A stretch of DNA of 64,000 bases from Brachybacterium massiliense (lineage in GTDB: Bacteria; Actinomycetota; Actinomycetes; Actinomycetales; Dermabacteraceae): NCBI RefSeq assembly GCF_900184245.1, contig NZ_FXXB01000008.1, positions 620,001 through 684,000 of the forward strand. The letters are read 5' to 3'. Below, in pieces: positions 43,114 to 55,519 of this stretch. The notes beneath the pieces are model-generated. The model ran no database searches and was not told the DNA's origin. It saw only the letters and a program-made list of their open reading frames with translations. A program made the position numbers and the translations under genes. Every line of letters begins with the position of its first letter. Positions within the stretch are counted from its first letter, which is position 1.

Positions 43114-43442
43114 CCGGGTTCCTTCCTGTCGAGCCGTTCTCGTCGGCTCTGTTCTGGTCTGGGTGCCGCGCAGCGATGGGAAAACTTGGTCCCCGGGTGC
43201 TGCGGCAACTGGTCCGAGCAGGGCTCTCCCCCACGATGCGAGGCATCCGCGGTCGACCTGCCGGTGTGATTCGGGGTACGTCAGCGCGGGTGCACGGGAG
43301 CGCAGTTCACGAGGTGAAGGGAGCGCGTGGACCATGCAGGGCGCTTCTCAGGGCGCACATCGGGGCGCTGGGTTCTGCGCACAGCATCCGCAGGGGATCT
43401 GCTGCAGGGTTCGGCGTCGTGCGATGTCGTCTGGACGCAGGC
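43114..43442 (-). promoter_or_regulatory. thrB-rho intergenic region (rho leader)
   Basis: 329 bp with no gene. It must hold the end of the threonine operon transcript and the rho promoter; TAGGTT at the thrB stop is a possible -10. Rho is often controlled by premature termination in a long leader, which this size would allow. No strong hairpin or small ORF stands out. Confidence 0.4.
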
Positions 43443-44357
43443 TCAACCTACCACAGGCGTGGAGGGGACTTCCCGCAGCGGCACCTCGGCGATCCGCCAG
43501 CTGCGGGGGTCGGCGACGAAGCGTCGCACCAGCGGCGCGAGGTCCCCGCGGCGTCCGGACAGCACCAGCACGGAGGGACCCGCCCCCGAGATCACGGCGG
43601 CGTGGCCCTCCTGACGCAGCACCCGCATCAGCTCGACGCTCTCGGGCATGCCGGGGGCGCGCTGCTCCTGGTGGAGGCGGTCCTCGGTGGCCTGCAGAAG
43701 CAGCTCGGGAGCGCTGGCGAGGGCATGGACCAGCAGCGCGGCGCGCGAGGCGTTGTGGACCGCGTCGGCGTGCGGCACCTGCTCGGGCAGCAGCCCGCGC
43801 GCCTGATGGGTGGAGAGGGTGGCACCGGGCAGGAGCACCACGGGGCGCAGGGCGCGCTCGGCATGGGCCAGCGGCACGGCATGCGCCCGCTCACCCTCCA
43901 TCCAGGACAGCACCACGCCGCCTCTCAGCGCCGGGGCGGCGTTGTCGGGATGTCCCTCGAACTCGGTCGCGAGCTGGAGGACGGCATCGTCGTCCAGCGC
44001 CTCGGGATCGGAGATCATGCCGCGGGCGAGCAGCAGGCCGGCCACGGTCGCTGCGGCGCTCGAACCCAGACCCCGTCCATGGGGGATCCGGTTGTGCGCG
44101 CGCAGGCGCAGGCCCGTCTGCGGAGCCCCCGCATAGTCCAGCCCTCGGCGCAGCGCCCGCACCACCAGGTGGTCCTCGCCGTCCGGGAGATCGCCGGAGC
44201 CCTCCCCTTCGACCTCGATCTCGACGGCGCCCGTGGTCGCCTCGACGCTCAGCACGTCGCACAGGTCCAGGGCCAGACCCAGCGCATCGAATCCGGGGCC
44301 GAGGTTCGCGGAGGTCGCGGGGACCTGCACCGAGACCGTGGTGTTCTGGATCCTCAC
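43443..44357 (-). CDS. thrB: Homoserine kinase
   Basis: A 304-residue GHMP kinase that makes O-phosphohomoserine. The ATP-binding loop [16 protein letters not shown] and N-terminal [19 protein letters not shown] are diagnostic, as is [11 protein letters not shown] near the end. The start is GTG 44357, overlapping the thrC stop (GTGA). Confidence 0.96.
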   Translation of the reverse strand: MRIQNTTVSVQVPATSANLGPGFDALGLALDLCDVLSVEATTGAVEIEVEGEGSGDLPDGEDHLVVRALRRGLDYAGAPQTGLRLRAHNRIPHGRGLGSSAAATVAGLLLARGMISDPEALDDDAVLQLATEFEGHPDNAAPALRGGVVLSWMEGERAHAVPLAHAERALRPVVLLPGATLSTHQARGLLPEQVPHADAVHNASRAALLVHALASAPELLLQATEDRLHQEQRAPGMPESVELMRVLRQEGHAAVISGAGPSVLVLSGRRGDLAPLVRRFVADPRSWRIAEVPLREVPSTPVVG

Positions 44358-45412
44358 AGGCCGATGGCCTCCGCCGCGGCGGCGATGTCCACCGGCACCA
44401 CGGTGGGGGTGAGATCGTGCTGGGTCATCGCGGTGTCGATGTCCTTGAGCCCGTTGCCGGTGACGGTGATCGCGATCGTCGCCCCGGCCGGCACCAGCCC
44501 GCGCTCGGACTGCTGCAGGAGGCCGGCCACGCCCGCCGCGGAGGCGGGCTCGACGAAGATGCCCACCTCGGCGGCGAGCAGCTTCTGGGCATCGAGGATC
44601 TGCTGATCGGTGACCGCGTCGATGAGACCTCCGGAGTCGTCGCGCGCGTCCACGGCGAGGTGCCAGGAGGCGGGGGCGCCGATGCGGATCGCGGTGGCGA
44701 CAGTCTCGGGGTCCGAGATCGGGTGCCCTGCGACGAACGGGGCGGCGCCCGCGGCTTGGAAGCCCCACATCTGCGGGAGCGACTCGTTGACCCCGGCCTC
44801 GCGGTACTCGCGGTAGCCCATCCAGTAGGCGGAGATGTTGCCGGCGTTGCCCACGGGCAGGATGTGGATGTCCGGTGCGCGGCCCAGCGCATCGCTCACC
44901 TCGAAGGCGGCGGTCTTCTGGCCCTGCAGGCGGTAGGGATTCACGGAGTTGACCAGCTCGATCGGGTGCTCGGCATCGAGCTTGCGCGCGATCTCGAGGC
45001 AGTCGTCGAAGTTGCCATCCACCTGGATCAGCTTCGCACCGTGCACCACGGCCTGGGCGAGCTTGCCGGCGGCGATCTTGCCCTGCGGCAGCAGCACCGC
45101 GCAGGTCAGGCCCGCGGCGGTGGCGTAGGCGGCGGCCGAGGCGCTGGTGTTGCCGGTCGAGGCGCACACCACGGCGGTGGCACCGTCGTTGAGGGCCTTG
45201 GACATCGCCGAGACCATGCCGCGGTCCTTGAAGGAGCCGGTCGGGTTCATGCCCTCGACCTTGACGTGGACGTCCGCACCGACCTTCTTCGACAGCGCGG
45301 GGGCGTGCACCAGCGGGGTGCCGCCCTCTCCCAGGGTCAGCAGGGTGTCGTTCTCAGCGAACGGAAGGTGTTCTCTGTACTCGGCGAGGACGCCGCGCCA
45401 CTGATGTGCCAT
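44354..45412 (-). CDS. thrC: Threonine synthase
   Basis: A 352-residue PLP enzyme that converts O-phosphohomoserine to threonine. The Schiff-base lysine is in [11 protein letters not shown] (K62), with the phosphate-binding loop [14 protein letters not shown] 45412 is preferred, because AAGGAG lies 10 nt upstream; ATG 45421 overlaps the hom stop but leaves no room for ribosome binding. Co-translated with hom and thrB. Confidence 0.95.
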   Translation of the reverse strand: MAHQWRGVLAEYREHLPFAENDTLLTLGEGGTPLVHAPALSKKVGADVHVKVEGMNPTGSFKDRGMVSAMSKALNDGATAVVCASTGNTSASAAAYATAAGLTCAVLLPQGKIAAGKLAQAVVHGAKLIQVDGNFDDCLEIARKLDAEHPIELVNSVNPYRLQGQKTAAFEVSDALGRAPDIHILPVGNAGNISAYWMGYREYREAGVNESLPQMWGFQAAGAAPFVAGHPISDPETVATAIRIGAPASWHLAVDARDDSGGLIDAVTDQQILDAQKLLAAEVGIFVEPASAAGVAGLLQQSERGLVPAGATIAITVTGNGLKDIDTAMTQHDLTPTVVPVDIAAAAEAIGL

Positions 45413-45417
45413 AGGGG

Positions 45418-46767
45418 TCATTCTCCTTCGATGCGCAGGACGGAATCGATGCTCAGCACCGTGGCGGTGGAGGAGAACACGTCCAGCGACGCGGTCATCG
45501 CGGACTCCAGCGCACGGTGGGTGCTGATCCCGATGTGGGCACGCACCGGCGCGCCCGTCTCGGCCGATTCCTCGAGCAGTTCCTGGTGGATGGTCGAGAT
45601 CGAGATCCCGTACCCCGAGAGGGTGCCGGCGATCTCGGCGAGCACGCCGGGCCGGTCCTCGACGGTCAGGGAGATGTAGAAGGCGCTGCGCAGCTCCTCG
45701 AGCGGGATCGACTCGAGCTCGGCGTAGCGGGACTCGCGCGGCCCCACTCCCCCGTGCACGCGGGTGCGGGCGGCGGAGACCACGTCGCCGAGGACGGCGG
45801 AAGCGGTGGGCGCGCCCCCGGCGCCCTGGCCGTAGAACATCAGCGACCCGGCGGCGTCCGCCTCGATGAACACGGCGTTGTACGCCTCGGAGACCGAGGC
45901 CAGGGGATGTTCCTCGGGGATCAGCGCCGGATAGACGCGAGCGGAGATGCGCTCTCCGGTCTCCTCCTCGATGCGCTCGACGATCGAGAGCAGCTTGATG
46001 GTGCGTCCCATGCGGGCGGCCGCGGAGATGTCCTGGGCGGAGACCGAGGTGATCCCCTCGCAGTGGACGTCGGTCAGGCGCACCCGGCTGTGGAAGGCGA
46101 GGGAGGCGAGGATCGAGGCCTTCGCCGCGGCGTCGTGCCCCTCGACGTCGGCCGTCGGGTCCGCCTCGGCGTAGCCGAGCTCCTGCGCGCTGGCCAGGGC
46201 GTCCTCGAAGCTCGCACCCGAGCGGGTCATCGCATCGAGGATGTAGTTGGTGGTGCCGTTGACGATGCCCAGCACGCGCTGGATCCGGTCTCCGGCGAGG
46301 GACTCGCGCACCGGTCGCACCAGCGGGATCGCGCCGGCGACCGCCGCTTCGAAGGAGAGGTCGACGCCGTGGGCGTCGGCCGCCTCGTAGAGCGCGGCGC
46401 CGTCCTGGGCGAGCAGCGCCTTGTTGGCGGTGACCACGCTGGCCCCGTGGGCCATCGCCTCCAGCAGCAGGGTGCGGGCGGGCTCGATGCCGCCCATCAC
46501 CTCGATGACGAGGTCCGCCTCGCGCACCAGGCTCTCCGCGTCGCGGGTGAGGAGGTGGGCGGGGACGTGCTCGCCGCGGTCGCGCTCCGTGTCCCGCACG
46601 GCGACGCCCGTGATCTCGAGCCTGCCGCCGATGCGGTGGGCGAGCTCCTCGCCCTGCTGCGAGATCAGGCGCAGCACCTCGGTGCCGACGGTGCCGGCGC
46701 CGAGCACGGCGACGCGGAGGGAGGGGAGCTCCGGGGTGGCCGGGCTGCCGGCGGGGTGCAGTGACAT
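45418..46767 (-). CDS. hom: Homoserine dehydrogenase
   Basis: A 449-residue NAD(P)-dependent enzyme producing homoserine from aspartate semialdehyde. The Rossmann motif [12 protein letters not shown], the [12 protein letters not shown] motif and a C-terminal ACT domain ([27 protein letters not shown]), which usually binds threonine for feedback control, are all present. The start is ATG 46767; GGAAGGA is 12 nt upstream. TACAGT at 46839-46834 could be its -10. Confidence 0.95.
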   Translation of the reverse strand: MSLHPAGSPATPELPSLRVAVLGAGTVGTEVLRLISQQGEELAHRIGGRLEITGVAVRDTERDRGEHVPAHLLTRDAESLVREADLVIEVMGGIEPARTLLLEAMAHGASVVTANKALLAQDGAALYEAADAHGVDLSFEAAVAGAIPLVRPVRESLAGDRIQRVLGIVNGTTNYILDAMTRSGASFEDALASAQELGYAEADPTADVEGHDAAAKASILASLAFHSRVRLTDVHCEGITSVSAQDISAAARMGRTIKLLSIVERIEEETGERISARVYPALIPEEHPLASVSEAYNAVFIEADAAGSLMFYGQGAGGAPTASAVLGDVVSAARTRVHGGVGPRESRYAELESIPLEELRSAFYISLTVEDRPGVLAEIAGTLSGYGISISTIHQELLEESAETGAPVRAHIGISTHRALESAMTASLDVFSSTATVLSIDSVLRIEGE

Positions 46768-46823
46768 CTGCGAGGTGGTCCTTCCACGGGGTCCGACGGA
46801 TGGTGCGGAGTCGGGCGGAGTCG

Positions 46824-46854
46824 GGCCCTCGCACTGTAGCCGAGGGCGAGGGCC
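46824..46854. terminator. Hairpin between lysA and hom
   Basis: A 9-bp stem GGCCCTCGC/GCGAGGGCC around a 13-nt loop, downstream of lysA and overlapping the candidate hom -10 TACAGT. It may act as the lysA terminator. Confidence 0.45.
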
Positions 46855-46898
46855 TCCTGTGACCCTGCGTGAACGATTGCGACGCGCGGGGCGGCGGC

Positions 46899-48311
46899 TC
46901 AGCCCACGTCGAGGCCGAGCAGGTCCTCCTCCGTCTCGCGACGGATCAGGGTGCGGATCTCGCCGTCCTTCACGGCGACCACCGGCGGGCGCGGCACGTG
47001 GTTGTAGTTCGAGGCCAGCGAGTAGCAGTACGCGCCGGTCACGGGCACGGAGACCAGGTCCCCGGGGCGGACGTCGCCGGGCAGGTACTCGTCCTTGACC
47101 ACGATGTCGCCGCTCTCGCAGTGCTTGCCGACCACGCGCACCACCTCGGGGGCAGCCTCGGAGACCCGGCCGCTGAGCAGGCACGAGTAGTCGGCGTCGT
47201 AGAGGGCGGTGCGCACGTTGTCGCTCATCCCGCCGTCGACCGAGACGTAGAGGCGGTGGTGGGGGCCGCCCAGGCGCACGTCCTTGATGGTGCCCACGGT
47301 GTACAGCGTTTGGGTGGAGGGGCCCGCGATCGCACGGCCCGGCTCGAAGGACAGGTGCGGCACCTCGAGCTCGAGCTCGCGGCTCTGGCGCACCACGATC
47401 TCGGCGATCCCGGCGGCCAGCACCTCGGGCGTCTGCGGGGTGTGCTGGGTGTTGTACATGACGCCGAAGCCGCCGCCCAGGTCGAGCTGGTCGATGGTGT
47501 ACCCGAGCTCGTCGCGCACCTGGGCGACCAGGCGCAGGATCCGCCGGGCGGCGACCTCGAAGCCGCCCGTGTCGAAGATCTGCGAGCCGATGTGGGAATG
47601 CAGCCCCACCAGGTCCAGGCGGGATGCGGAGAGGGTGCGGCGCACAGCCTCGAAGGCGTCGCCCGCGGTGAGCGAGAGCCCGAACTTCTGATCCTCGTGG
47701 GCGGTGGCGATGAACTCGTGGGTGTGCGCCTCCACCCCCGTGGTCACGCGCAGCATCACGGAGGCGCGCAGGTCGAGCTGCTGGGCGATGGCGTCGACCC
47801 GATCGATCTCGCCGAGGGAGTCGATCACGATGCGTCCCACCCCGGCTTCGAGGGCGCGGCGGATCTCGGCATCGGACTTGTTGTTGCCGTGCAGGGCGAT
47901 GCGCTCGGCGGGGAACCCGGCGCGCAGCGCGACGGCGAGCTCTCCCCCGGTGCACACGTCCAGGCCCAGCCCGTCCTCCTCCACCCAGCGGGCCACGGCA
48001 CCGCACAGGAACGCCTTGCCCGCGTAGTAGACGTCCGCCCCGGCGTGGTCGCGGAACGCCTCGCCGAAGGCGTCGCGGAAGGCACGGGCGCGGTGGCGGA
48101 AGTCGTCCTCGTCGAGCACGAAGGCAGGGGTGCCGACCTCCTCGGCGATGCGGCGCACGTCCACTCCGGCGACCTCGACGGCACCGTCGGCGGCGCGCGC
48201 GGTGCCGCGCGACCACAGGCCGTCGATCAACGTGTTGACGTCGGCGGGGTAGGGCAGCCAGGTGGGGGCCGCATCATTGCCGTGAAGTGCTCCGGCCTCG
48301 TGGGCGCGCAT
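46899..48311 (-). CDS. lysA: Diaminopimelate decarboxylase
   Basis: A 470-residue PLP enzyme for the last step of lysine synthesis. The PLP lysine is in [10 protein letters not shown] (K99), and the HIGSQI, GGGFGV and EPGRAIAG motifs follow. The second-subunit cysteine region GKHCESGD is present. The start is ATG 48311. hom starts 131 bp downstream, so the two may have separate promoters. Confidence 0.96.
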   Translation of the reverse strand: MRAHEAGALHGNDAAPTWLPYPADVNTLIDGLWSRGTARAADGAVEVAGVDVRRIAEEVGTPAFVLDEDDFRHRARAFRDAFGEAFRDHAGADVYYAGKAFLCGAVARWVEEDGLGLDVCTGGELAVALRAGFPAERIALHGNNKSDAEIRRALEAGVGRIVIDSLGEIDRVDAIAQQLDLRASVMLRVTTGVEAHTHEFIATAHEDQKFGLSLTAGDAFEAVRRTLSASRLDLVGLHSHIGSQIFDTGGFEVAARRILRLVAQVRDELGYTIDQLDLGGGFGVMYNTQHTPQTPEVLAAGIAEIVVRQSRELELEVPHLSFEPGRAIAGPSTQTLYTVGTIKDVRLGGPHHRLYVSVDGGMSDNVRTALYDADYSCLLSGRVSEAAPEVVRVVGKHCESGDIVVKDEYLPGDVRPGDLVSVPVTGAYCYSLASNYNHVPRPPVVAVKDGEIRTLIRRETEEDLLGLDVG

Positions 48312-48640
48312 ATCTGCTCCTGCTCTCGCACATCCGCTCCGGCGCAGCGGCCGGAGGGTCGCGCCGTCGGCGCACTGCGAGCGTAGGTGCCGGGCGCGGG
48401 GCGAGGCGGCGCCGTCCGCTCCGCGAACGCTCGGGCGGCGCCCTGCCGTCCACCCGGTCGAGAACCGTCCATGCAGGTCAGGTACCCAGGTCAGAGCGAG
48501 GAGGCGCAGGACGTGCGCGGGCCGGGTGACCGATCGCACTTGATAGTGTCGGAGCATCGGCGCGGGTGCCGGCGGCCGCCGCGCTCCGGCGCACGGCCCG
48601 GCCCCTCGCCCCCGATCCGATACGACGCGAAGGAGAACCG
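48312..48640. promoter_or_regulatory. Divergent intergenic region between lysA and otsAB
   Basis: 329 bp without a gene, expected to hold both promoters. TTGATAGTGT at about 48540-48549 provides a TAGTGT-type -10 facing otsAB. A near-palindrome GGCGGCGCCGTCC/GGGCGGCGCC lies near 48410-48440. No riboswitch-like structure is recognised for lysA. Confidence 0.4.
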
Positions 48641-50923
<2,283 letters not shown>

Positions 50924-50941
50924 CCCTCCCTCCCCCACACT

Positions 50942-50971
50942 GATGCCCTGCACCGTCCGGTGCAGGGCATC
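50942..50971 (+). terminator. Terminator hairpin after otsAB
   Basis: Perfect 14-base arms (GATGCCCTGCACCG and complement) beginning 19 nt after the otsAB stop. No U-tract. Confidence 0.75.
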
Positions 50972-51024
50972 GGTGCGTTCCAGGGCTCCGCGCGAGGGCA
51001 GAGGCAGAGAACGGCAGATGCAGA

Positions 51025-51064
51025 AATCCCCGCCCACGGACCGTGGTGGTCCAGGACGGGGATT
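51025..51064 (-). terminator. Hairpin downstream of tRNA-Arg
   Basis: An 8-bp stem AATCCCCG/CGGGGATT with an inner GGACC/GGTCC pairing, 9 nt past the 3' end of the tRNA gene on the minus strand and followed by a short TTT. Confidence 0.5.
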
Positions 51065-51072
51065 CGGCTCGG

Positions 51073-51145
51073 TGCCCGCGACAGGATTCGAACCTACGAC
51101 CTTCTGCTCCGGAGGCAGACGCTCTATCCACTGAGCTACGCGGGC
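51073..51145 (-). tRNA. tRNA-Arg (anticodon CCG)
   Basis: A 73-nt cloverleaf: acceptor stem GCCCGCG/CGCGGGC, D-arm GCTCAGTGGATAGAGC, anticodon stem TCTGC/GCAGA around CTCCGGA, and T-loop TTCGAAT. The anticodon CCG reads the arginine codon CGG, which is common in this GC-rich genome. CCA is not encoded (the sequence continues ACCG). Confidence 0.95.
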
Positions 51146-51226
51146 CGACCAGGGAAGTCTAGCAACACCTCGGCGACAGGGACGACACAGCGCCCGAGCG
51201 GGCCCCTGGGTGTGAGGCGGACCTCA

Positions 51227-52282
51227 TCACAGCAGCGGCAGCTGCGCCCCGTGGAGCACCGCGGAGGGGTCCGCGGAGATGCCGAGGCCGCTGGGCTCGG
51301 CGCCCGAGCGCACCAGCAGATCACCGACCGCGGCGATCATCGCGCCGTTGTCGGTGCACAGACGGGGCGGAGGGATCCGCAGCTCGATGCCGTGCTCGTC
51401 GCACGCCTGCTGCGCGACCGCGCGGAGCCGCGCGTTCGCGGCCACCCCACCCACGATGACCAGCGTGTCCAGCCCGCGCTCGCGCACGGCGCGCACCGAC
51501 TTCCTCACCAGCACATCCACCACGGCCTGCTCGAAGGAGGCGGCGATGTCCGCGACCGGCACCGGTTCGCCCGCACGCTCGAGAGTCTCGACGGTGCGGG
51601 CCACGGCGGTCTTGAGACCGGAGAAGGAGAAGGTGTACGGCGCATCCCCCTGCCGCAGCATCGCGCGGGGGAAGGCGAAGGCGGTGGGGTCCCCGTCGAC
51701 GGCGGCGCGGGAGATCACCGGGCCGCCCGGGTAGCCGAGGCCGAGCAGGCGGGCGACCTTGTCGAAGGCCTCGCCGGCGGCGTCGTCGAGGGTGTCGCCG
51801 AGGTGCTCGATCGGGTCGCGCACCAGGTCGCCGACGGCCAGGATCGAGGTGTGCCCGCCGGAGACGATCAGCACGATGCTGCGCTCGGGCAGGGGGCCGT
51901 GCTCGAGGGTGTCGGCGGCGGCGTGGCCGGCCAGGTGGTGGACGCCGTACAGCGGGGTGCCCAGCGACCAGGCGATCGACTTCGCGGCTGCGAGGCCGAC
52001 GTGCACGGCGGTGGCCAGGCCGGGCCCCGAGGTCACGGCGACGTGGCTGATGTCCTCGAGCTCCACGCCTGCGTCGTCGAGCGCGATGCGCAGGGTGGGC
52101 ACGACGGCCTCGAGATGGGCGCGTGCGGCGATCTCGGGAACCACGCCGCCGAAGTCCGCGTGCTGCGCGGCGCTCGAGGCGAGGCCCTGCCCCAGCAGGC
52201 GGCCTTCGGAGACGATCCCGAAGCCGGTCTCGTCGCAGGAGGACTCGACGCCGAGGACGATCGGCGCCCGGGTGGCGGTCAC
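51227..52282 (-). CDS. tsaD: tRNA N6-adenosine threonylcarbamoyltransferase TsaD
   Basis: A 351-residue ASKHA-fold enzyme that transfers the threonylcarbamoyl group to A37 of tRNAs, completing t6A. The metal-binding HHLAGH motif, [11 protein letters not shown] and [10 protein letters not shown] are all present. Partners TsaB and TsaE are not nearby; TsaC is encoded at 29645-30595. Its ATG overlaps the stop of the M23 peptidase gene by 4 bp. Confidence 0.96.
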   Translation of the reverse strand: MTATRAPIVLGVESSCDETGFGIVSEGRLLGQGLASSAAQHADFGGVVPEIAARAHLEAVVPTLRIALDDAGVELEDISHVAVTSGPGLATAVHVGLAAAKSIAWSLGTPLYGVHHLAGHAAADTLEHGPLPERSIVLIVSGGHTSILAVGDLVRDPIEHLGDTLDDAAGEAFDKVARLLGLGYPGGPVISRAAVDGDPTAFAFPRAMLRQGDAPYTFSFSGLKTAVARTVETLERAGEPVPVADIAASFEQAVVDVLVRKSVRAVRERGLDTLVIVGGVAANARLRAVAQQACDEHGIELRIPPPRLCTDNGAMIAAVGDLLVRSGAEPSGLGISADPSAVLHGAQLPLL

Positions 52283-53181
52283 CGCAGGATCGTCATGGGG
52301 TTCGAGTAGTTGCCCGCTTCATCCATCTTCGCGAAGTGCAGGTGGCAGCCGGTGGAGCGGCCGGTCGAGCCGACGTAGCCGATGGTCTCGCCGGCGGAGA
52401 CGGTCGCGCCGACCGAGGTGGCGAAGCCCTGCAGGTGGTAGTAGCCGGTGACGACACCGTTGCCGTGATCCACCTTCACGCGGTTGCCGGAGGCGCGGTG
52501 GTACTCGACGGCGACGACGGTGCCGCTCTGGGCAGCGGAGACGGGGGTGCCGCAGGAGGCACCGAAGTCCACCCCGTCATGGCTCTTGTAGTAGCCCAGG
52601 ACCGGGTGCATGCGACCGCCGTAGCCGGAGGTCAGCGGGCCGGAGACGGGACGGACGTAGCCGGAGGATCCGACGGGCTCCGCAGCGCTGCCGGGCTCGG
52701 TGACCGGCTCGGGCTCGGGGACCGAGACCTCGATGCCGGTGCCCTCACCCTCCGCCTTGTCGGCCTTGTCGGCATTGTCGGCCTTCTTCGACCCCTCAGA
52801 GCCCTCAGCCTTCTCCGAGTCGTCGGAGGCCGGGGAGGTGCGACCCTCGCTGCGGCTGGCGTCGGTGTTCGCCTCACGGGTCTCGACCTCGTCGCCGGCC
52901 TCTGCGAGATCGGCGGTGGGGAGCGCCACGGGGGCGGTCACGGCGGCGGGCTGCTGGGCCGGAGCGGCGGGCTGGGCCTGCGCGAGCGTCTCGCCCGGCA
53001 CGGCGGCCTCGTCGATCCCGGAGGCGGCCGCGGCGAGCGGCGCGGCGATCGTGGCGGTCGCGAGGACGCCCAGCACGCCGACCTTCAGGGCACCCGCAGG
53101 AACAGCGGAGTCACGATGGGTCCCCCCGACTGCACGGTGCTTGCGCACCGTGGCGCGTCCGTCGGCGCGATGATTCGCCAC
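52279..53181 (-). CDS. Secreted M23 (LytM-type) peptidase
   Basis: A 300-residue exported protein. It has a basic N-terminus, a hydrophobic signal segment (about 30-50) ending AAAA, a long Ala/Glu/Lys-rich linker with [13 protein letters not shown] repeats, and a C-terminal LytM domain. Zinc ligands are in HDGVDFG (HxxxD) and HLHF. Such enzymes cut peptidoglycan cross-bridges. The start is GTG 53181 with AGAGG 8 nt upstream; the frame upstream to 53295 lacks support. Co-translation with tsaD is implied by the ATGA overlap. Confidence 0.88.
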   Translation of the reverse strand: MANHRADGRATVRKHRAVGGTHRDSAVPAGALKVGVLGVLATATIAAPLAAAASGIDEAAVPGETLAQAQPAAPAQQPAAVTAPVALPTADLAEAGDEVETREANTDASRSEGRTSPASDDSEKAEGSEGSKKADNADKADKAEGEGTGIEVSVPEPEPVTEPGSAAEPVGSSGYVRPVSGPLTSGYGGRMHPVLGYYKSHDGVDFGASCGTPVSAAQSGTVVAVEYHRASGNRVKVDHGNGVVTGYYHLQGFATSVGATVSAGETIGYVGSTGRSTGCHLHFAKMDEAGNYSNPMTILR

Positions 53182-53465
53182 GTGTAGACCTCTTCCATTG
53201 CGACTGCATAGTTCACGTTGATGCATCTGTCCGATCGCGACGCCGGACAGGGGAAGTACGCGTCGCCGAACAACCTCGACCAAGCTACGCGCCACGCAGG
53301 GGGTCGGACGAGCAGGTCAACCGGGTCATTGCCAAGTTTTTGCCATCGCGTCCCAAAGGTTGCCCGATCTTGACGAGCCAGCCCGTCTCCGGGCGCGTCA
53401 GGTCACCCTCCGCGCTCCGGACACGACCTGTGGATCACACCCATGGGGAACGGAGCGGCGGCGTC

Positions 53466-53471
53466 TACAGT
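53466..53471 (+). promoter_or_regulatory. Candidate -10 element (TACAGT) of the two-component operon, leaderless arrangement
   Basis: TACAGT ends exactly 6 nt before ATG 53478 with no Shine-Dalgarno in between. The same spacing occurs before the APH kinase, glgX and nucS. Confidence 0.5.
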
Positions 53472-53477
53472 GTCCCC

Positions 53478-54293
53478 ATGCCGACCCCGGACCAGACCGC
53501 AGCCCCCGGAACCCCGCCCGTGCGCGTGGTGGTGATCGAGGACGAGCCGACGATCACCCGCGCGATCGCCGACCGCCTCACCGCGGAGGGCTGGGAGGTC
53601 TCCACCGCTCTCGACGGCCCCTCCGGTGTGCGGATGGTGAGCGAGGTGCGCCCCGACGTGGTGGTGCTGGACGTGATGCTCCCCGGCTTCGACGGCCTCG
53701 AGGTGTGCCGCCGGATCCAGGCCGACGAGCCGGTCCCGGTGCTCATGCTGACCGCCCGCGACGACGAGACCGACATGTTGGTGGGCCTCGGGGTGGGCGC
53801 GGACGACTACATGACCAAGCCCTTCTCGATGCGTGAGCTGGTGGCGCGGCTGAAAGCGCTGCTGCGGCGGGTGCGCCGCACCGGCCCGGCCGCCCCGACG
53901 GAGGCCGAGAAGCAGGAGGCCCTGCAGTTCGGCGACCTGCTCATCGACCGGGCCGGCCGCCGCGTGATGCGGGCGGGCGTCCCGGCGCATCTCACTCCCA
54001 CCGAGTTCGATCTGCTGCTGTGCCTGGCCGGAGCGCCCGGCACGGTGCTCACGCGTGAGCAGCTGCTCGCGGATGTCTGGGACTGGGTGGATGCGACCGG
54101 CACCCGCACCGTCGACTCCCACGTCAAGGCCCTGCGCCGCAAGCTCGGCGCCGATCTGGTGCGCACCGTCCACGGCGTCGGCTATGCGCTCGAGATCCCC
54201 GAGGAGCCCGAGGAGGGCGAGGCGTCACCCCGCAGCGCCCCGTCGGACATCTCCTCGATGCCCACCCCGAACCTGCCCACGCAGGACTCGTGA
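53478..54293 (+). CDS. OmpR/PhoB-family response regulator
   Basis: A 271-residue regulator. The receiver domain (about 15-130) has the acidic pocket VIEDEP, phosphoacceptor in VVLDVMLPG and KPF. The winged-helix DNA-binding domain (about 150-250) ends with RTVHGVGYALE. A short Pro/Ser-rich tail follows. The start is ATG 53478. Its stop overlaps the histidine kinase GTG by 4 bp. The target genes are unknown. Confidence 0.93.
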   Translation: MPTPDQTAAPGTPPVRVVVIEDEPTITRAIADRLTAEGWEVSTALDGPSGVRMVSEVRPDVVVLDVMLPGFDGLEVCRRIQADEPVPVLMLTARDDETDMLVGLGVGADDYMTKPFSMRELVARLKALLRRVRRTGPAAPTEAEKQEALQFGDLLIDRAGRRVMRAGVPAHLTPTEFDLLLCLAGAPGTVLTREQLLADVWDWVDATGTRTVDSHVKALRRKLGADLVRTVHGVGYALEIPEEPEEGEASPRSAPSDISSMPTPNLPTQDS

Positions 54294-55396
54294 GCACAGC
54301 GCCCGAGGATTCCCCCGGCGCCCCGCGGCGGGTGCCCGAGCGGCTCGACGTGCGCCCGCTGGACCGGTTCCGCTCCTTCAAGGTCAAGCTGGGGATCCTG
54401 GTCGCGGCGAGCGTGGCCGTGGCGGCGCTGCTCACGCAGGTGAGCATCCGGGCCGGCATCGCGCCGCTGCTCGCGCTGCCGCTGGTGGTGATCGCGGCGC
54501 TGGTGTTCACGCAGCTGCTCGCCCGGGGCATGACCTCGCCCCTGCGGGAGATGACCGGGGCGGCGCAGGCGATGGCCCGCGGCGACTACAGCCGACCGGT
54601 GCGCGCCAGCAGCCGCGACGAGGTGGGCCAGCTCGCCGACGCCTTCTCGACCATGGCCTCCGAGCTCGAGCAGACCGACCGGATGCGCCGCGACCTGGTC
54701 GCGAACGTGTCCCATGAGCTGCGCACCCCCGTCGCGGGGCTGCGCGCCCAGCTCGAGAACCTCGTGGACGGGGTCACCGAGCCCGATCCGGCCGCCCTCG
54801 AGGTGGCGCTGAACGAGACCGAGCGCCTCTCCCAGCTGGTGGACCACCTTCTGGACCTCTCCCGGCTCGATGCGGGCGTGGTCGACCTCGACATCGAGGA
54901 GGTCGAGCTGACGCCGTTCCTGCACGAGGTCTCGGACGCCGCCGCGCTCGCCACCGGCGGGCGTCAGGTGCGCTGGATCATCGAGGTGGACCCGCCGGAC
55001 CTCTCGGTCCCCGCCGATGCGGCGCGCCTGCACCAGGTCATCTACAACCTGCTCGAGAACGCGGCCCGCCACTCCCCCGTCGGTGGCAGGATCCACCTCT
55101 CGGCCGCACCGCTGCCGGAGGTGGACGGCGTGCGCATCGACGTGCACGACGAGGGCCCGGGCATCGCGCGCGAGGACCGCGCCCGCGTGTTCGAGCGATT
55201 CCAGCGCGGCGGCTACGCGGACTCCTCCGGCGGCACCGGCCTGGGGCTGGCGATCGCGCGCTGGGCGGTGGGCCTGCACGGCGGGACGATCGAGGTGCTC
55301 GACGACCCGCGCAGCCATCACGCCCAGGAGGGTCGCTCCTCGCTGATCCGGGTGGTGCTGCCGCTGCGCTCGCAGCCGGCGCGAGGGACGGCGTGA
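54290..55396 (+). CDS. Sensor histidine kinase
   Basis: A 368-residue kinase with two adjacent membrane helices (about 40-62 and 66-90) and almost no extracytoplasmic loop, so it likely senses a membrane or cytoplasmic signal. HAMP follows, then the HisKA motif VSHELRTP and HATPase boxes (NLLENAARHS, DEGPGIARED, GGTGLGLAIAR). The start is GTG 54290. Forms a cognate pair with the response regulator. Confidence 0.93.
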   Translation: MSTAPEDSPGAPRRVPERLDVRPLDRFRSFKVKLGILVAASVAVAALLTQVSIRAGIAPLLALPLVVIAALVFTQLLARGMTSPLREMTGAAQAMARGDYSRPVRASSRDEVGQLADAFSTMASELEQTDRMRRDLVANVSHELRTPVAGLRAQLENLVDGVTEPDPAALEVALNETERLSQLVDHLLDLSRLDAGVVDLDIEEVELTPFLHEVSDAAALATGGRQVRWIIEVDPPDLSVPADAARLHQVIYNLLENAARHSPVGGRIHLSAAPLPEVDGVRIDVHDEGPGIAREDRARVFERFQRGGYADSSGGTGLGLAIARWAVGLHGGTIEVLDDPRSHHAQEGRSSLIRVVLPLRSQPARGTA

Positions 55397-55519
55397 GATC
55401 GGGCACGCCGCCGCCCTGCGACCTCCCCCGTCGGCGCCGACGGCGCACGATGCGCCCCTCGTGCCGTTAGGCTGTGGACATCCGTATCTCTCGACCGTGA
55501 GAAGGCTGGCGATCTCAGA

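Noticed and set aside
43114..43335. N-terminal extension of Rho by 74 residues
   Set aside because: The extension is in frame but has no conserved sequence, while GTG 43113 has a good Shine-Dalgarno and starts with the conserved SAP-like region.
44354..46834. Single 826-codon frame joining thrC to upstream sequence (and the similar 932-codon frame joining hom)
   Set aside because: The upstream parts overlap hom or lysA in a different frame and are low-complexity; the true starts are set by conserved N-termini and ribosome-binding sites.
48312..48640. Lysine riboswitch before lysA
   Set aside because: No conserved L-box core or long multi-stem structure is visible, and such elements are not expected in actinobacterial lysA leaders.
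53182..53477. Possible c-di-AMP (ydaO) riboswitch upstream of the M23 peptidase gene
   Set aside because: Actinobacterial wall-peptidase genes can carry this riboswitch, but I cannot find its conserved GGGGGACC-like and GGGUGAAU-like blocks in the leader. Only a simple CTGTCCG/CGGACAG stem is visible.
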